Below are positions 23,603 to 31,609 of a DNA stretch of 64,000 nt, one piece after another. The stretch spans positions 310,001 through 374,000 of the forward strand of contig NZ_BDBZ01000001.1 in the NCBI RefSeq assembly GCF_001613245.1. The letters run 5' to 3'. Origin of the DNA: Nocardia speluncae NBRC 108251 (GTDB lineage Bacteria; Actinomycetota; Actinomycetes; Mycobacteriales; Mycobacteriaceae). The notes beneath the pieces were generated by a model. That model was not told where the DNA came from and did not search any database. It saw only the letters and a program-made list of their open reading frames with translations. The position numbers were made by a program, and so were the translations under genes. Position 1 is the stretch's first letter. Every line of letters starts with the position of its first letter.

Positions 23603-24099
23603 TGTTGGACACCACAGCATTGCACGATGCCTACGACTCGCTCCTGGAAGCCGCTGTCACCGTGGCAGATTCGGCCCACCTTCGGACACCACGGCCGGGT
23701 GAATGGAATGCCGATCGGATCCTGGCCCACGTCTGTCTCGTCACTGCGGGCACCATCGCCGCGGTGGCGGCGGTCGCGGCGGGCGAACACACCACCTACG
23801 ACAATCGCCACGCCCTCGACACCTGGACCATCGACCGTGTGGTCGAACAGGCAGGCGGGTCCCCCGGCCTGCGTGCGCGGCTGCGCCGTCAGGTCGAGAT
23901 CCTCTGCGGCTTCGGCGGACCTGCCCTGTCCGATCCCGAACTCGACAGCCCCGTCCCGCTCCTCGGGCTCTCCGCGGGCGCTCTGCTCACCGATGCCGTC
24001 GTGCCGCTGCGCGGACTGTTCAAGGGCCTGGCCGATATCGAGATCCCCAACCACACTCGGCAACTGCTGGCCCTTCTGCCCGAGAAGACCGCCGTCTGA
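23599..24099 (+). CDS. DinB-like / maleylpyruvate-isomerase N-terminal-type protein
   Basis: This 166-residue helical protein begins LDTTALHDAYDSLLEAA and has TPRPGEWNADRILAHVCLVTAG near residue 35. The His in LAHV sits at the position of the DinB/MDMPI metal ligand. Such proteins form four-helix bundles that bind a divalent metal, and some use mycothiol as cofactor. GTG 23599 overlaps the TGA of the ArsR-SRPBCC gene and follows GGAGG inside it, so the two are translationally coupled. The shared promoter at 22775 should drive both. The substrate is unknown. Confidence 0.75.
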   Translation: MMLDTTALHDAYDSLLEAAVTVADSAHLRTPRPGEWNADRILAHVCLVTAGTIAAVAAVAAGEHTTYDNRHALDTWTIDRVVEQAGGSPGLRARLRRQVEILCGFGGPALSDPELDSPVPLLGLSAGALLTDAVVPLRGLFKGLADIEIPNHTRQLLALLPEKTAV

Positions 24100-24152
24100 C
24101 ACACGAAAGGCACCGAAGCGAGCGACCTTTTCCGGTATCTCGACCATGACCC

Positions 24153-25196
24153 TCAGCATCCTGATCCGGCCCCGGAATCGGGGTGTGGAGTAAGTTCTGC
24201 CTGCCGGTGAACGTCGTTCGCGCGCCCACTATAGATACGATTCATTGCTTGCAGGGTTTGGATGAGTTCCTTCCGGAGCTTTTCTGGTGCGACGATTTCG
24301 ACGTCGGCGCCGAGTTTGAGGAGTTCGGGTACGGCCGCTTCGACCGACTCGATGGGGACCACGACCTCGGTCCAGCCTGCTGGGTCCGGTCCGGCCGCTG
24401 TTTGCCGGGCAGCGACAACCGTGGCCGGCTCCAGCAGGCTGGGCAGTCGGTCGATGCCGCGGCGAGAGAGCCGCAGAATTGCTGTGCCCCGGTGGCGGCG
24501 CTGGTCGAAATTGTTGAGGTAGCTGTTCCAGTGGGCGCCCAGATCAAAGCCTTCGGAGCGGTCGAACGGTTGGGGAAGCACATCCACGTCGAGGATGCGG
24601 GAGATCCGGTAGGTACGCAGCTGTCCCTGGCTGCGAGCCACGAGGTACCAGTTTCCGGCCTTGAGGACGAGGCCGTGCGGCTCGACGGTTCGGGTGATCT
24701 CGTGAGGCTCTGCCCAGCGCAGGTAGCGGATCCGCGCCGCGTGCTGGTTCCAGGTGGCGTCGGCGATCGAGGCCAGATGGGGTGTGTGCTCCGTGTCGCC
24801 GTACCAGGGTGGGGAGTCGAGGTGGAATCGATCGGCAATGTGGCTGGCGCGGTCGCGCAGTTCGGCAGGCAACGCGGCCTCTAGTTTGAGCTGCGCGGTG
24901 GTCACTGCGGCAGTCAGGCCCAGTTGGGCGGCAGCCGTCGGCAGCCCGGCCAGGAAAAGCGCCTCGGCCTCGGCCGTGGTGAGACCGGTCAGCCGGGTCC
25001 GGTAACCGCCGAGTAGTCGGTAGCCGCCCTCGTGCCCAGGCTCTCCGTACACCGGCACGCCCGCGGTACTGAGCGATTCCACATCCCGGTAGATCGTCCG
25101 CACCGATACCTCCAGGATGTCCGCCAGCTCCTGGGCGGTCATCCGGTCTCGGGATTGCAGCAGTAACAGCAGGGACACCAGACGAGCCGCGCGCAT
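24153..25196 (-). CDS. HTH_11 / WYL-domain transcriptional regulator
   Basis: This 347-residue regulator has an N-terminal winged HTH (RDRMTAQELADILEVSVRTI at about 18-38, then YRDVESLSTAGVPVYGEPG) and a WYL domain at about 130-215 with IRYLRWAEPHEITRTVEPHGLVLKAG and NWYLVARSQGQLRTYRISRI. A WCX-type C-terminal region follows. WYL proteins sense small ligands or nucleic-acid products. It is divergent from the SnoaL-like gene, with the dyad CTGACA-5-TGTCAG between them, which is probably its operator. ATG 25196 is the conventional family start. Confidence 0.92.
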   Translation of the reverse strand: MRAARLVSLLLLLQSRDRMTAQELADILEVSVRTIYRDVESLSTAGVPVYGEPGHEGGYRLLGGYRTRLTGLTTAEAEALFLAGLPTAAAQLGLTAAVTTAQLKLEAALPAELRDRASHIADRFHLDSPPWYGDTEHTPHLASIADATWNQHAARIRYLRWAEPHEITRTVEPHGLVLKAGNWYLVARSQGQLRTYRISRILDVDVLPQPFDRSEGFDLGAHWNSYLNNFDQRRHRGTAILRLSRRGIDRLPSLLEPATVVAARQTAAGPDPAGWTEVVVPIESVEAAVPELLKLGADVEIVAPEKLRKELIQTLQAMNRIYSGRANDVHRQAELTPHPDSGAGSGC

Positions 25197-25219
25197 GCCC
25201 ACAAGACTGCCAAAGTTCA

Positions 25220-25236
25220 CTGACAGAAGATGTCAG
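25220..25236. promoter_or_regulatory. Probable WYL-regulator operator
   Basis: CTGACA-5-TGTCAG is a perfect dyad 24 bp from the regulator start and 25 bp from the SnoaL-like gene start. It lies midway in the divergent gap and is well placed to control both genes. Confidence 0.6.
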
Positions 25237-25260
25237 GGAAGCTTGGTTAGTGTCTCGACC

Positions 25261-26061
25261 ATGACCTTTACAACGGATATCGGCTCCCTGACCAGCCGCT
25301 ATACAGCCGTGTGGAACGAGCCGGACCATACTCGGCGGCGCAAGGCCATCGCCGAGCTGTGGACCGAGGACGGAGTGGAGTACAGCGAAGTCGGCGAGTA
25401 CCGAGGGCATGACGCCATCGAAGCCCGAGTCACCAGCGCGTACGAGCAGTTCGTCACGACAGGAGGATTCGTCTTCGTCCCTGCGGGGGACTCCGTGACC
25501 CACCACAACGCAGTCACGTTCTCTACCCACATGGTTCCCGCGGCGGGCGGCGTTCCCGTCTGGAGCGGCGCCGTCTTCATGCTTCTCGACCAGGACGGAC
25601 GAATCCAGCACGACTACCAGTTCACCGGCAAGGACGCGGGCACCCGTGCCGTCGTGGCCGAGTTCCTCCGCCGCTTGACCGAAGGCGATCCGGACAGTAT
25701 CGCCGACCTGTTCGCCGATACTGTCGACTGGCAGCTCGACTGGCCCGCTGCGGGGCATCCCGCCGTGCCCTGGATCCGACAGCGATCGACGCGCACCGAC
25801 GTCGCCGACCACTTCCGGGCGCTGAACGAGTTTCACATCCCCGAGAAGAGGGGAGGGGCGACGCCCACGGTCCTGGTCGACGGCCCGGATGCTGTGGTGC
25901 TCGGCGATATTCGCCAGACGGTGAAGGCGACCGGCAGGACGTACAGCGCTCGCTGTGCACTACGCCTCACCATCGAAGATGGTGTGATCACCCGCTACCA
26001 CGTCTACGAAGACAGCCTCACCGTTGCGCAAGCACTGACCGATAATGGCCCTGTCCACTGA
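25261..26061 (+). CDS. Protein with two SnoaL/NTF2-like domains
   Basis: This 266-residue protein appears to be a tandem of NTF2-fold domains. Domain one (about 5-125) has YTAVWNEPDHTRRRKAIAELWTEDGVEYSEVG; domain two (about 128-260) has FLRRLTEGDPDSIADLFADTVDWQ and ITRYHVYEDSLTVAQAL. Such SnoaL-like proteins are polyketide cyclases, isomerases or mere ligand binders. The gene is divergent from the WYL regulator, its likely controller. TAGTGT lies 7 nt before the ATG and there is no ribosome site, consistent with a leaderless mRNA. Confidence 0.8.
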   Translation: MTFTTDIGSLTSRYTAVWNEPDHTRRRKAIAELWTEDGVEYSEVGEYRGHDAIEARVTSAYEQFVTTGGFVFVPAGDSVTHHNAVTFSTHMVPAAGGVPVWSGAVFMLLDQDGRIQHDYQFTGKDAGTRAVVAEFLRRLTEGDPDSIADLFADTVDWQLDWPAAGHPAVPWIRQRSTRTDVADHFRALNEFHIPEKRGGATPTVLVDGPDAVVLGDIRQTVKATGRTYSARCALRLTIEDGVITRYHVYEDSLTVAQALTDNGPVH

Positions 26062-26193
26062 GTGTCCACGAGCCGAGACCTTCGGCTGATATAGAGTGCT
26101 ACGTGGATATGCGCATCTACTAATGATAATTCCACCATAATCTGTGGCGATCCGGATTCAACTCCAACTACACAAAGAGAGGGGCTTCCTGCC

Positions 26194-26988
26194 TCACTCG
26201 GTGTCCGAGTTCGTAGCAACCATCTCGGCGACTCGTTCGACGATGTTCGGGTATCGCATCGTGTGCGCACCGCCGTTGAGGTCGATTGCCGAGCCGGTCA
26301 TCCAGCCGGTGTCGCCGGAGGTGAGGAAGGCGATTGTGCGGGCTACATCTTCCGGCGTGCCGGCGCGGCCCAACGGGGTGTTCTCGATGTATTCGTCGAC
26401 CAGTCCGGGAACAAGCGTCGCGCCGTAGGTGAGGGGTGTGTGGACGAAGCCGGGATTGACCGCGTTCACGCGAATGCCGCGTGGTGCCAGTTCCATGGCG
26501 GCAACTTGGGTGAGCATGAGTACCCCGGCCTTCGCCGCGCAGTATGCGCCCATTCCTACGCCCGGTTGCCGGCCGTTGAGCGAGGCAACAAGCACGATGG
26601 ATCCGCCGTCGCGCATGGAATGGGTGGCATTTTTGACGGTGAGGAACGCTCCGGTGAGGCAGACGTCGACGGTGGCTTTCCAGTCGGCAAGGGAGAGGTC
26701 GGCGATTGTTCCGGGACGGGAGATTCCGGCGCAGTCGACGACGGTACCGATCGGTCCGTGGTCGGCGGCGACGGTGTCGAACAGGGTGCGCATTGCTTGT
26801 TCGTCGGTGACCTCGACCCGGTGCCCGGTCGTGTTCCCGCCGAGTTCGGTGGCCTGGGTTTCCGCAGCGATGCCGTCGAGGTCGGCGATGATCACGGTGT
26901 CACCGCGGGCGGAGAGCAGTTGGGCGGTGGCCCAGCCGATTCCGGAGGCGCCGCCGATCACGATCGCGATCTGCCCGGGTGTGCTCAT
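26194..26988 (-). CDS. Classical SDR-family oxidoreductase
   Basis: This 264-residue short-chain dehydrogenase has the cofactor loop IVIGGASGIGWATAQLL at residues 9-25. ADLDG after beta-2 suggests NAD preference. It also has CAGIS, the catalytic Ser in IVLVASLNG, and Tyr/Lys in YCAAKAGVLML near residues 155-159. The PGFVHTPL motif follows. GGAGGG precedes the ATG. The substrate is unknown. The imperfect palindrome at 27051-27064, about 63 bp upstream, may be an operator. The gene runs convergent to the SnoaL-like gene. Confidence 0.92.
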   Translation of the reverse strand: MSTPGQIAIVIGGASGIGWATAQLLSARGDTVIIADLDGIAAETQATELGGNTTGHRVEVTDEQAMRTLFDTVAADHGPIGTVVDCAGISRPGTIADLSLADWKATVDVCLTGAFLTVKNATHSMRDGGSIVLVASLNGRQPGVGMGAYCAAKAGVLMLTQVAAMELAPRGIRVNAVNPGFVHTPLTYGATLVPGLVDEYIENTPLGRAGTPEDVARTIAFLTSGDTGWMTGSAIDLNGGAHTMRYPNIVERVAEMVATNSDTE

Positions 26989-27292
26989 GACGGTCCCTCC
27001 GTATCGGTGCGCGGCCGGGCGTCACCCACCCACCGCGTCGGACATCGATCTATACAGCTGTCTAACAGCTCGCCGCTGGTTTGGCCAGCATTGCAGCCAA
27101 GGGCTTGTGCGTCACTGGATCTCTGAGGGGGCAGCAGAAGCGGTGAGGGCCGCCGGCGCACATCGAGAGCATCGACTTCTCTTCGGCGCATCTATGCCGA
27201 GCCGGCCCAGCTCGGGCCGACCGGGGATCGGCACCTGCGAAGTCGGCGGTTACTATGTGGCCCTGTTCCGGTGTGGTCGGGGAGGTTCGTAG
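26989..27292. other. 304-bp intergenic region
   Basis: No gene is supported. The imperfect palindrome TATACAGCTGTCTA at 27051-27064 (arms TA-x-ACAG and CTGT-x-TA) lies upstream of the SDR gene and resembles a TetR-type site. The rest is GC-rich without clear signals. Confidence 0.4.
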
Positions 27293-27439
27293 GTGACGTT
27301 GATCGAGCGCACCGCGCTCTCGCCTTACCTACGCGCCCGCGTCAGCTGCGGCGCCACCCTCGATTTCGCCCACCGATCCGCGCCGTTCGTCCCGGAGCTT
27401 CTCGTGATCGACCCCATCCACCTAGACCTCGCCGCCTGA
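27293..27439 (+). CDS. Possible 48-residue small protein
   Basis: GTG 27293 is preceded by GGGGAGG at about 8 bp and opens a 48-codon frame, beginning VTLIERTALSPYLRARVSCG and ending in LLVIDPIHLDLAA. The ribosome site is the main support. I recognise no family, and the frame could be a gene remnant. It lies 27 bp upstream of the unknown gene at 27467. Confidence 0.3.
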   Translation: MTLIERTALSPYLRARVSCGATLDFAHRSAPFVPELLVIDPIHLDLAA

Positions 27440-27466
27440 GCGCCCGGTCGCAAGAGAACTACATTG

Positions 27467-28429
27467 ATGGGCGGTTCGGGCAACGGTGCGATCATCGCGA
27501 AACTGTTGCAGGCAGCCGAACGTATCGCCGACGCGCTGGTGTGGAAAGCCGCCCCGCAGGTCAGCAAGAAGCACCATGACTTTCCGCGCGAGATACGGAA
27601 CTCCCTCGAACGATTCCGGCACGAAGACCAGCAGCTCGCTCACGAGAAGATCGACACGGTCGGCCGCGCTGCACATACGGACCGCGGTGCCGCCGACGGA
27701 CACCCGGAATCCGGCGCAAGCACGCAGGTGCCGGTCGGCGAACCGTACCCGAACCGATTCGAAGCCGACCCCGGCGAGGTCGGGAGCGGAGAGAGCGGGG
27801 CTGGTTCCGCATCCCGGCCACATCCGCTTCGTGGACTCTGGTTGGAAAGAAGGGTGTCGGCGGACTCGATCGACCCTTTCACATCGATCATGGACCTGCC
27901 TCATGAGGAAGCGGCAGCGATCGCGCACAAGAGGGGAACGCGGATTGCGAACGCCGATTACGTGGACATCCGCAAGCAGGTCGAAGCCTGGCTGCGTTCA
28001 TACGCTGCGGAGAAGGGAGAGCCGATTGCCGACAACCCGCTTTACTTCAAGCTTGTGAGCGAGCGGGGTACGTACCCGCCCGCCGAAGGATCCGTCGCCA
28101 TTCGGATTCCCGCGGACTCGATCCCCACCGAGCGCCTGACGTTTACGATCGAGGACAGCTTCTTCAACTACCAGATGGTGGCGGGGATGGCTGCATCCAA
28201 TACGCCAGAGGGGTTCGAGCCGAAGATCATCCATGGTGTGGATGCGGACACGTCTATCGACTTCGATGGAGAACACCGGAAGTATCTCGACGCATTTCAA
28301 TCCGGGCGATACATCGAGGCGCAGGTATGGTCGCGGGATGATCCGATCCTGGCGGAGGCGCGAATGCAGTTCCGGCAGGGGATACCCACGGATCGGACGA
28401 TAATCGTGGAGTCTCCGCCGCAGGGTTAG
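27467..28429 (+). CDS. Unknown protein, about 320 residues
   Basis: I do not recognise this protein. It has three parts. The first is a helical N-terminus (about 1-65, NGAIIAKLLQAAERIADALV and RNSLERFRHEDQQLAHEKI). The second is a polar linker rich in Gly, Pro and Ser (about 70-135). The third is a well-ordered C-terminal domain (about 140-320) with YVDIRKQVEAWLRSYAAEKG, IRIPADSIPTERLTFTIEDS and DRTIIVESPP. Third codon positions are mostly G or C throughout, supporting one reading frame. The start lacks a good ribosome site; ATG 27890 could begin the C-terminal domain alone. It ends 4 bp inside the convergent frame at 28426. Confidence 0.5.
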   Translation: MGGSGNGAIIAKLLQAAERIADALVWKAAPQVSKKHHDFPREIRNSLERFRHEDQQLAHEKIDTVGRAAHTDRGAADGHPESGASTQVPVGEPYPNRFEADPGEVGSGESGAGSASRPHPLRGLWLERRVSADSIDPFTSIMDLPHEEAAAIAHKRGTRIANADYVDIRKQVEAWLRSYAAEKGEPIADNPLYFKLVSERGTYPPAEGSVAIRIPADSIPTERLTFTIEDSFFNYQMVAGMAASNTPEGFEPKIIHGVDADTSIDFDGEHRKYLDAFQSGRYIEAQVWSRDDPILAEARMQFRQGIPTDRTIIVESPPQG

Positions 28430-28764
28430 ACATTGCCGGATATCGAACCGCCACAGAACCAGCATCGAGCGGCCTTGCAGGTTCGGGGCCGGGAGTGCTG
28501 CAGGGAATCCGGCGGTGGCAGAAGCCGAACGCGTCGTCGCCACCGATGGCCTGCACCACGCGCTCTGGGAACCAAACTTGCGCCCGCCTTCAGGTCCTGC
28601 GGTGTCCGGTCGGCCGGACGACGCCGCATCTCTGACACGAGGCGTACGCCATATCCGTTGATCAACACCGGAACCCCGGTAGGCGTCGACCGGGACACGC
28701 GGTAATTATCAAAATCGAAATTGTGAGCTATATCGGTTACCCATAACGGAATCCACTGTTTCAT
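28426..28764 (-). CDS. Possible small gene or gene remnant, unknown
   Basis: This 112-codon frame opens with a natural-looking N-terminus, MKQWIPLWVTDIAHNFDFDN followed by STPTGVPVLINGYGVRL, behind GAGG. The second half is Arg/Pro-rich and looks out of frame, so the gene may be truncated or frameshifted near residue 60. No family is recognised. It overlaps the end of the convergent unknown gene by 4 bp. A strong hairpin at 28781-28811 separates it from the Gln-rich gene upstream. Confidence 0.35.
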   Translation of the reverse strand: MKQWIPLWVTDIAHNFDFDNYRVSRSTPTGVPVLINGYGVRLVSEMRRRPADRTPQDLKAGASLVPRARGAGHRWRRRVRLLPPPDSLQHSRPRTCKAARCWFCGGSISGNV

Positions 28765-28780
28765 CGGGTCGCCTCACGGG

Positions 28781-28811
28781 GCGGGGCCCGGTGAGAATCA
28801 CCGGGCCCCGC
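28781..28811 (-). terminator. Strong perfect hairpin, terminator of the Gln/Ala-rich gene
   Basis: GCGGGGCCCGGTGA and TCACCGGGCCCCGC form a perfect 14-bp stem with a 3-nt loop. It lies 45 bp beyond the stop of the minus-strand gene at 28856-29362. There is no T-run, but the stem is strong and well placed. Confidence 0.75.
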
Positions 28812-28855
28812 GTAGGCGCACAGGGTTACACCCCTGTGGTTGCCCGGTGTACGAA

Positions 28856-29362
28856 CTACATCTGCCGTACCTGCTGGCGCATCTGGTGCATCTGCAGTTC
28901 CCACTGCATTGCGCGGTCCTGGGCCCGGGTGGACTGTTCCTCGGCCTGCTGGGCGAGGTTGGCGGCCTGGTCGGCCTGGTCCTGCGCCGACTGACAGCGC
29001 TGGTTGGCCTGGTTGGCGTCGGACTGGGCCTGCTGGGCCTGGCTCTGTGAGCGGTCGGCTTCGCTCTGCGCCTGCTGCGCTTGGTTCTGGGCCTGCTGCG
29101 CCTGCTGACGAGCTTGCTGCGCCTGCTGGGCGGCCTGGTTGGCCTGGCTCTGCGCGATCTGGGATTGGTGCTGTACCTGCCGGGCCTGCTGTTGCACCTG
29201 GCGGGCGAGGTTCTGCGCCTGCTGCGCGTACTGCCGCGCACTCTGGGCTTCCTGCCGTATTTCGTCCAGGCCCATGCGCAGCATTTCGAGGCTCTGGACT
29301 TGTTGGCTGCTGCCGTTGCTGGTGCGGGTGCGGGTGGCAGCGGTACTGGTGTCTTGCGCCAT
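28856..29362 (-). CDS. Gln/Ala-rich heptad-repeat coiled-coil protein
   Basis: This 168-residue protein starts at ATG 29362 behind GGAAGG. After a short Thr/Ser-rich head, almost the whole chain (about 35-160) is built of repeats such as QARQQAQQAQNQAQQAQSEA, rich in Gln and Ala with scattered Ser, Asn, Asp and Arg. The spacing is seven residues, predicting a long polar coiled coil. A single Cys lies in NQRCQSAQ. There is no signal peptide or membrane segment. Function is unknown; structural or phase-separating roles are possible. It has its own terminator and stands alone. Confidence 0.75.
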   Translation of the reverse strand: MAQDTSTAATRTRTSNGSSQQVQSLEMLRMGLDEIRQEAQSARQYAQQAQNLARQVQQQARQVQHQSQIAQSQANQAAQQAQQARQQAQQAQNQAQQAQSEADRSQSQAQQAQSDANQANQRCQSAQDQADQAANLAQQAEEQSTRAQDRAMQWELQMHQMRQQVRQM

Positions 29363-29599
29363 CTGAGCATCCTTCCAAAGGGGGGTTTGAAACGGACCGA
29401 CTCGTGGAGCGCTCAATATCCTCGCACAGCACGGCCCAGTGGCAACCCTGCGATTCACGCGGACCACACTGCATATCCGCTGGTGGGACGTCCACTCGCG
29501 GATATCGGACGTGATGTGGGCGCAACGGCGGCGAATATGTGCACCCCCGGTGCGGGGTGATGCCCGATCGAGATCACACCGTCATGATCTGCGCGTACT

Positions 29600-30226
29600 T
29601 CACCGGCGGATGAGGCCGAGGTCGGTGGCGACGGCGACGGCGGCAGTGCGGGAGTCGACGCCGAGTTTGTTGTAGATCCGGGCGAGATGGGATTTGACGG
29701 TGCCTTCGGTGAGGTGAAGTCGTTGGCCGATGGCGTGGTTGGACAGGCCGTCGGCGACCAGGGTGAGTACTTCGGTTTCGCGCCGGGTGAGGGCGGTACC
29801 GGGCGTGCGCAGGCGGTTCATCAGCCGGTCGGCGACGGTGGGCGCCAGCGTGGTCCGGCCTGCCGCTGCGGTGCGGACGGCGGCAGCGAGGTCTTCGGGT
29901 GGTGCGTCTTTGAGGAGGTATCCGGTGGCGCCGGCTTCGATGGCGGGCAGCGTGTCGGCGTCGGAGTCGTAGGTGGTGACGATCAGTACGCGGGGTGCGT
30001 CGGGTCGGGCGGTGATCCGGGCGGTGGCTTCGGCTCCACCCATGCCCTTGCCGAACTGCAGATCCATGAGGACGACGTCGATATCGCCTGCGGCGGCCCG
30101 GTCGACGGCGCCCTCCGCGGTGGCTGTTTCGGCGACTACGAGGAGACCTGGCTCGGTTTCGAGGACGGCCCGCAGCCCGGCTCGCACTACAGGGTGGTCG
30201 TCGGCGAGGAGGAGTCGGATGGTCAC
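29600..30226 (-). CDS. NarL/FixJ-type response regulator
   Basis: This 208-residue regulator has a receiver domain at about 3-120. The phospho-acceptor Asp lies in DVVLMDLQFG near residue 53, DDHPVV is the acidic pocket, and the KDAPPEDL Lys is present. A LuxR HTH at about 145-205 has LTRRETEVLTLVADGLSNHA and LTEGTVKSHLARIYNKLGV. Its GTG start overlaps the kinase stop codon as GTGA, so it is translated coupled to the sensor kinase. The likely target is the divergent ABC transporter operon at 31610, the usual arrangement for drug-sensing systems. Confidence 0.95.
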   Translation of the reverse strand: MTIRLLLADDHPVVRAGLRAVLETEPGLLVVAETATAEGAVDRAAAGDIDVVLMDLQFGKGMGGAEATARITARPDAPRVLIVTTYDSDADTLPAIEAGATGYLLKDAPPEDLAAAVRTAAAGRTTLAPTVADRLMNRLRTPGTALTRRETEVLTLVADGLSNHAIGQRLHLTEGTVKSHLARIYNKLGVDSRTAAVAVATDLGLIRR

Positions 30227-31437
30227 GGTCGGACCTCGGGTTCGGTCGGTGGGGTGCGGGGTATCCGGGCAGCGAGTGCGGTGCCGTGGCCGGGTGCGGA
30301 TTCGACGGTCAGGGAGCCGCCGAGTGCGTGGACGCGGGCGCGTATGGCCGCCAGCCCGAATCCGCCGCGGTCGGGTTCGGGGGTGGGGAGGCGGGCGGGG
30401 TCGAATCCGCGGCCGTTGTCGGTGATGTCGAGGGTGACGTGATCGTCGAGGTAGCCGAGCGTGACTTCGGCGGTGGTGGCGTCGGCGTGGCGAACAGTGT
30501 TGGCGAGGGCGGATTGGGCGATGCGTAGTAGTGCGACCTCGTCTGTGGTGGCCAGTGGGCCGGGGTCGCCGACGCGATGGAATTTCACGTCGAGGCGGTG
30601 GCGGGCGCCGGTGGTGGCGCAGAGTCGTTCCAGTGCGTCGGCCAGTGTGCTGTTGTCCAGTGCGGGTGGGGTGAGGGCGGCGACGAAGCGGCGTGCCTCG
30701 GCGAGATTGTCCTGGGCGGCTTGGCGGGCTTGGTCGACGTGGCGGGCGGCGGTGTCGGGCCGGCTCGGGAGGGCGCGTTCGGCGGCGCGCAGCAGTAACT
30801 GGATGCTGGACAGTCCTTGGGCGAGGGTGTCGTGGATTTCGCGGGCGAGGCGTTCGCGTTCGGCGAGCATTCCGGCGGTGCGCTGGGCTCGGGCGAGGTC
30901 GGCGCGGGTGGCGGTGAGTTCGTCGATGAGGCGTCTGCGTTGTTCGCTTTCCCGGTACAGGGCTTGGTAGCCGCGGACGACGGCGACGGCGACGGCGGCG
31001 CCGAGTGCGGGCCCGATCGCCATGGCCGGGGCGAAGGAGTGCTGGTGGGCAGCGAAGCCGATGATGGCTGCGGTGGCGGTGACGGTGACGGTGACGTATC
31101 CGGCGCGGCGGGGCAGCAGGTGGAGTTGGAGGAAGTACAGCGGGAAGGCGACCCATACGGCGTCCGGGGACAGGGCCAGTAGTGCGAGCCATACGGCACC
31201 GACGGCGGTGAGCCACCAGGTGGCGGCGGGCCGGGAGTGGCGGATGCGGGGCAGGAGTGGGCCGGCGGTGTATACGAGTGCGCAGATCGTGGCTGTCACG
31301 GTGGTCGCCGCGGCGTGGGCTTGGTGCTGGGTGATCGCGCGGACTGCGGTGAGTGTGAGCAGGCCGAGGATCAGCAGGTGCAGGCACCGGGCGAGGGCCC
31401 GGGTGGTGGGGGTCAGGTCGGGTGCGGTGGTGTTCAC
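30223..31437 (-). CDS. DesK/NarL-type sensor histidine kinase
   Basis: This 404-residue kinase starts at GTG 31437 after GGAAAG. About four to six hydrophobic helices occupy residues 15-160. They are followed by a coiled linker, then the HisKA_3 helix LAREIHDTLAQGLSSIQLLL, with the His near residue 215. The HATPase has DNGRGFDP and GGFGLAAIRARV. It should autophosphorylate and pass phosphate to the coupled response regulator. No large extracytoplasmic domain is seen, so it probably senses within the membrane. Confidence 0.93.
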   Translation of the reverse strand: MNTTAPDLTPTTRALARCLHLLILGLLTLTAVRAITQHQAHAAATTVTATICALVYTAGPLLPRIRHSRPAATWWLTAVGAVWLALLALSPDAVWVAFPLYFLQLHLLPRRAGYVTVTVTATAAIIGFAAHQHSFAPAMAIGPALGAAVAVAVVRGYQALYRESEQRRRLIDELTATRADLARAQRTAGMLAERERLAREIHDTLAQGLSSIQLLLRAAERALPSRPDTAARHVDQARQAAQDNLAEARRFVAALTPPALDNSTLADALERLCATTGARHRLDVKFHRVGDPGPLATTDEVALLRIAQSALANTVRHADATTAEVTLGYLDDHVTLDITDNGRGFDPARLPTPEPDRGGFGLAAIRARVHALGGSLTVESAPGHGTALAARIPRTPPTEPEVRP

Positions 31438-31609
31438 GGTGCTTTCCAGGTTACGGAGGCCGGGTGTCCGGGGGCCTCTGTCGAAAGTTGGAATTCGGGT
31501 GGTGTCTTCCGGTTCGTGAAGTGCCGTCCGGTGTGGGATGTGCGGGGCGGGCCGGGCGGCGAGGGTGGACTCGTACCGTTTCCACTGTCGGAGAGGACAG
31601 GCCGAGGTT

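Noticed and set aside
28856..29362. CRISPR array or tandem DNA repeat at the Gln/Ala-rich gene
   Set aside because: The repeats are codon-level and imperfect, keep the reading frame and have no spacers.
30227..31387. Upstream extension of the response-regulator frame to 595 codons
   Set aside because: The part beyond GTG 30226 is Arg/Pro-rich and lies antiparallel in frame to nothing real; it overlaps the kinase gene in another frame.
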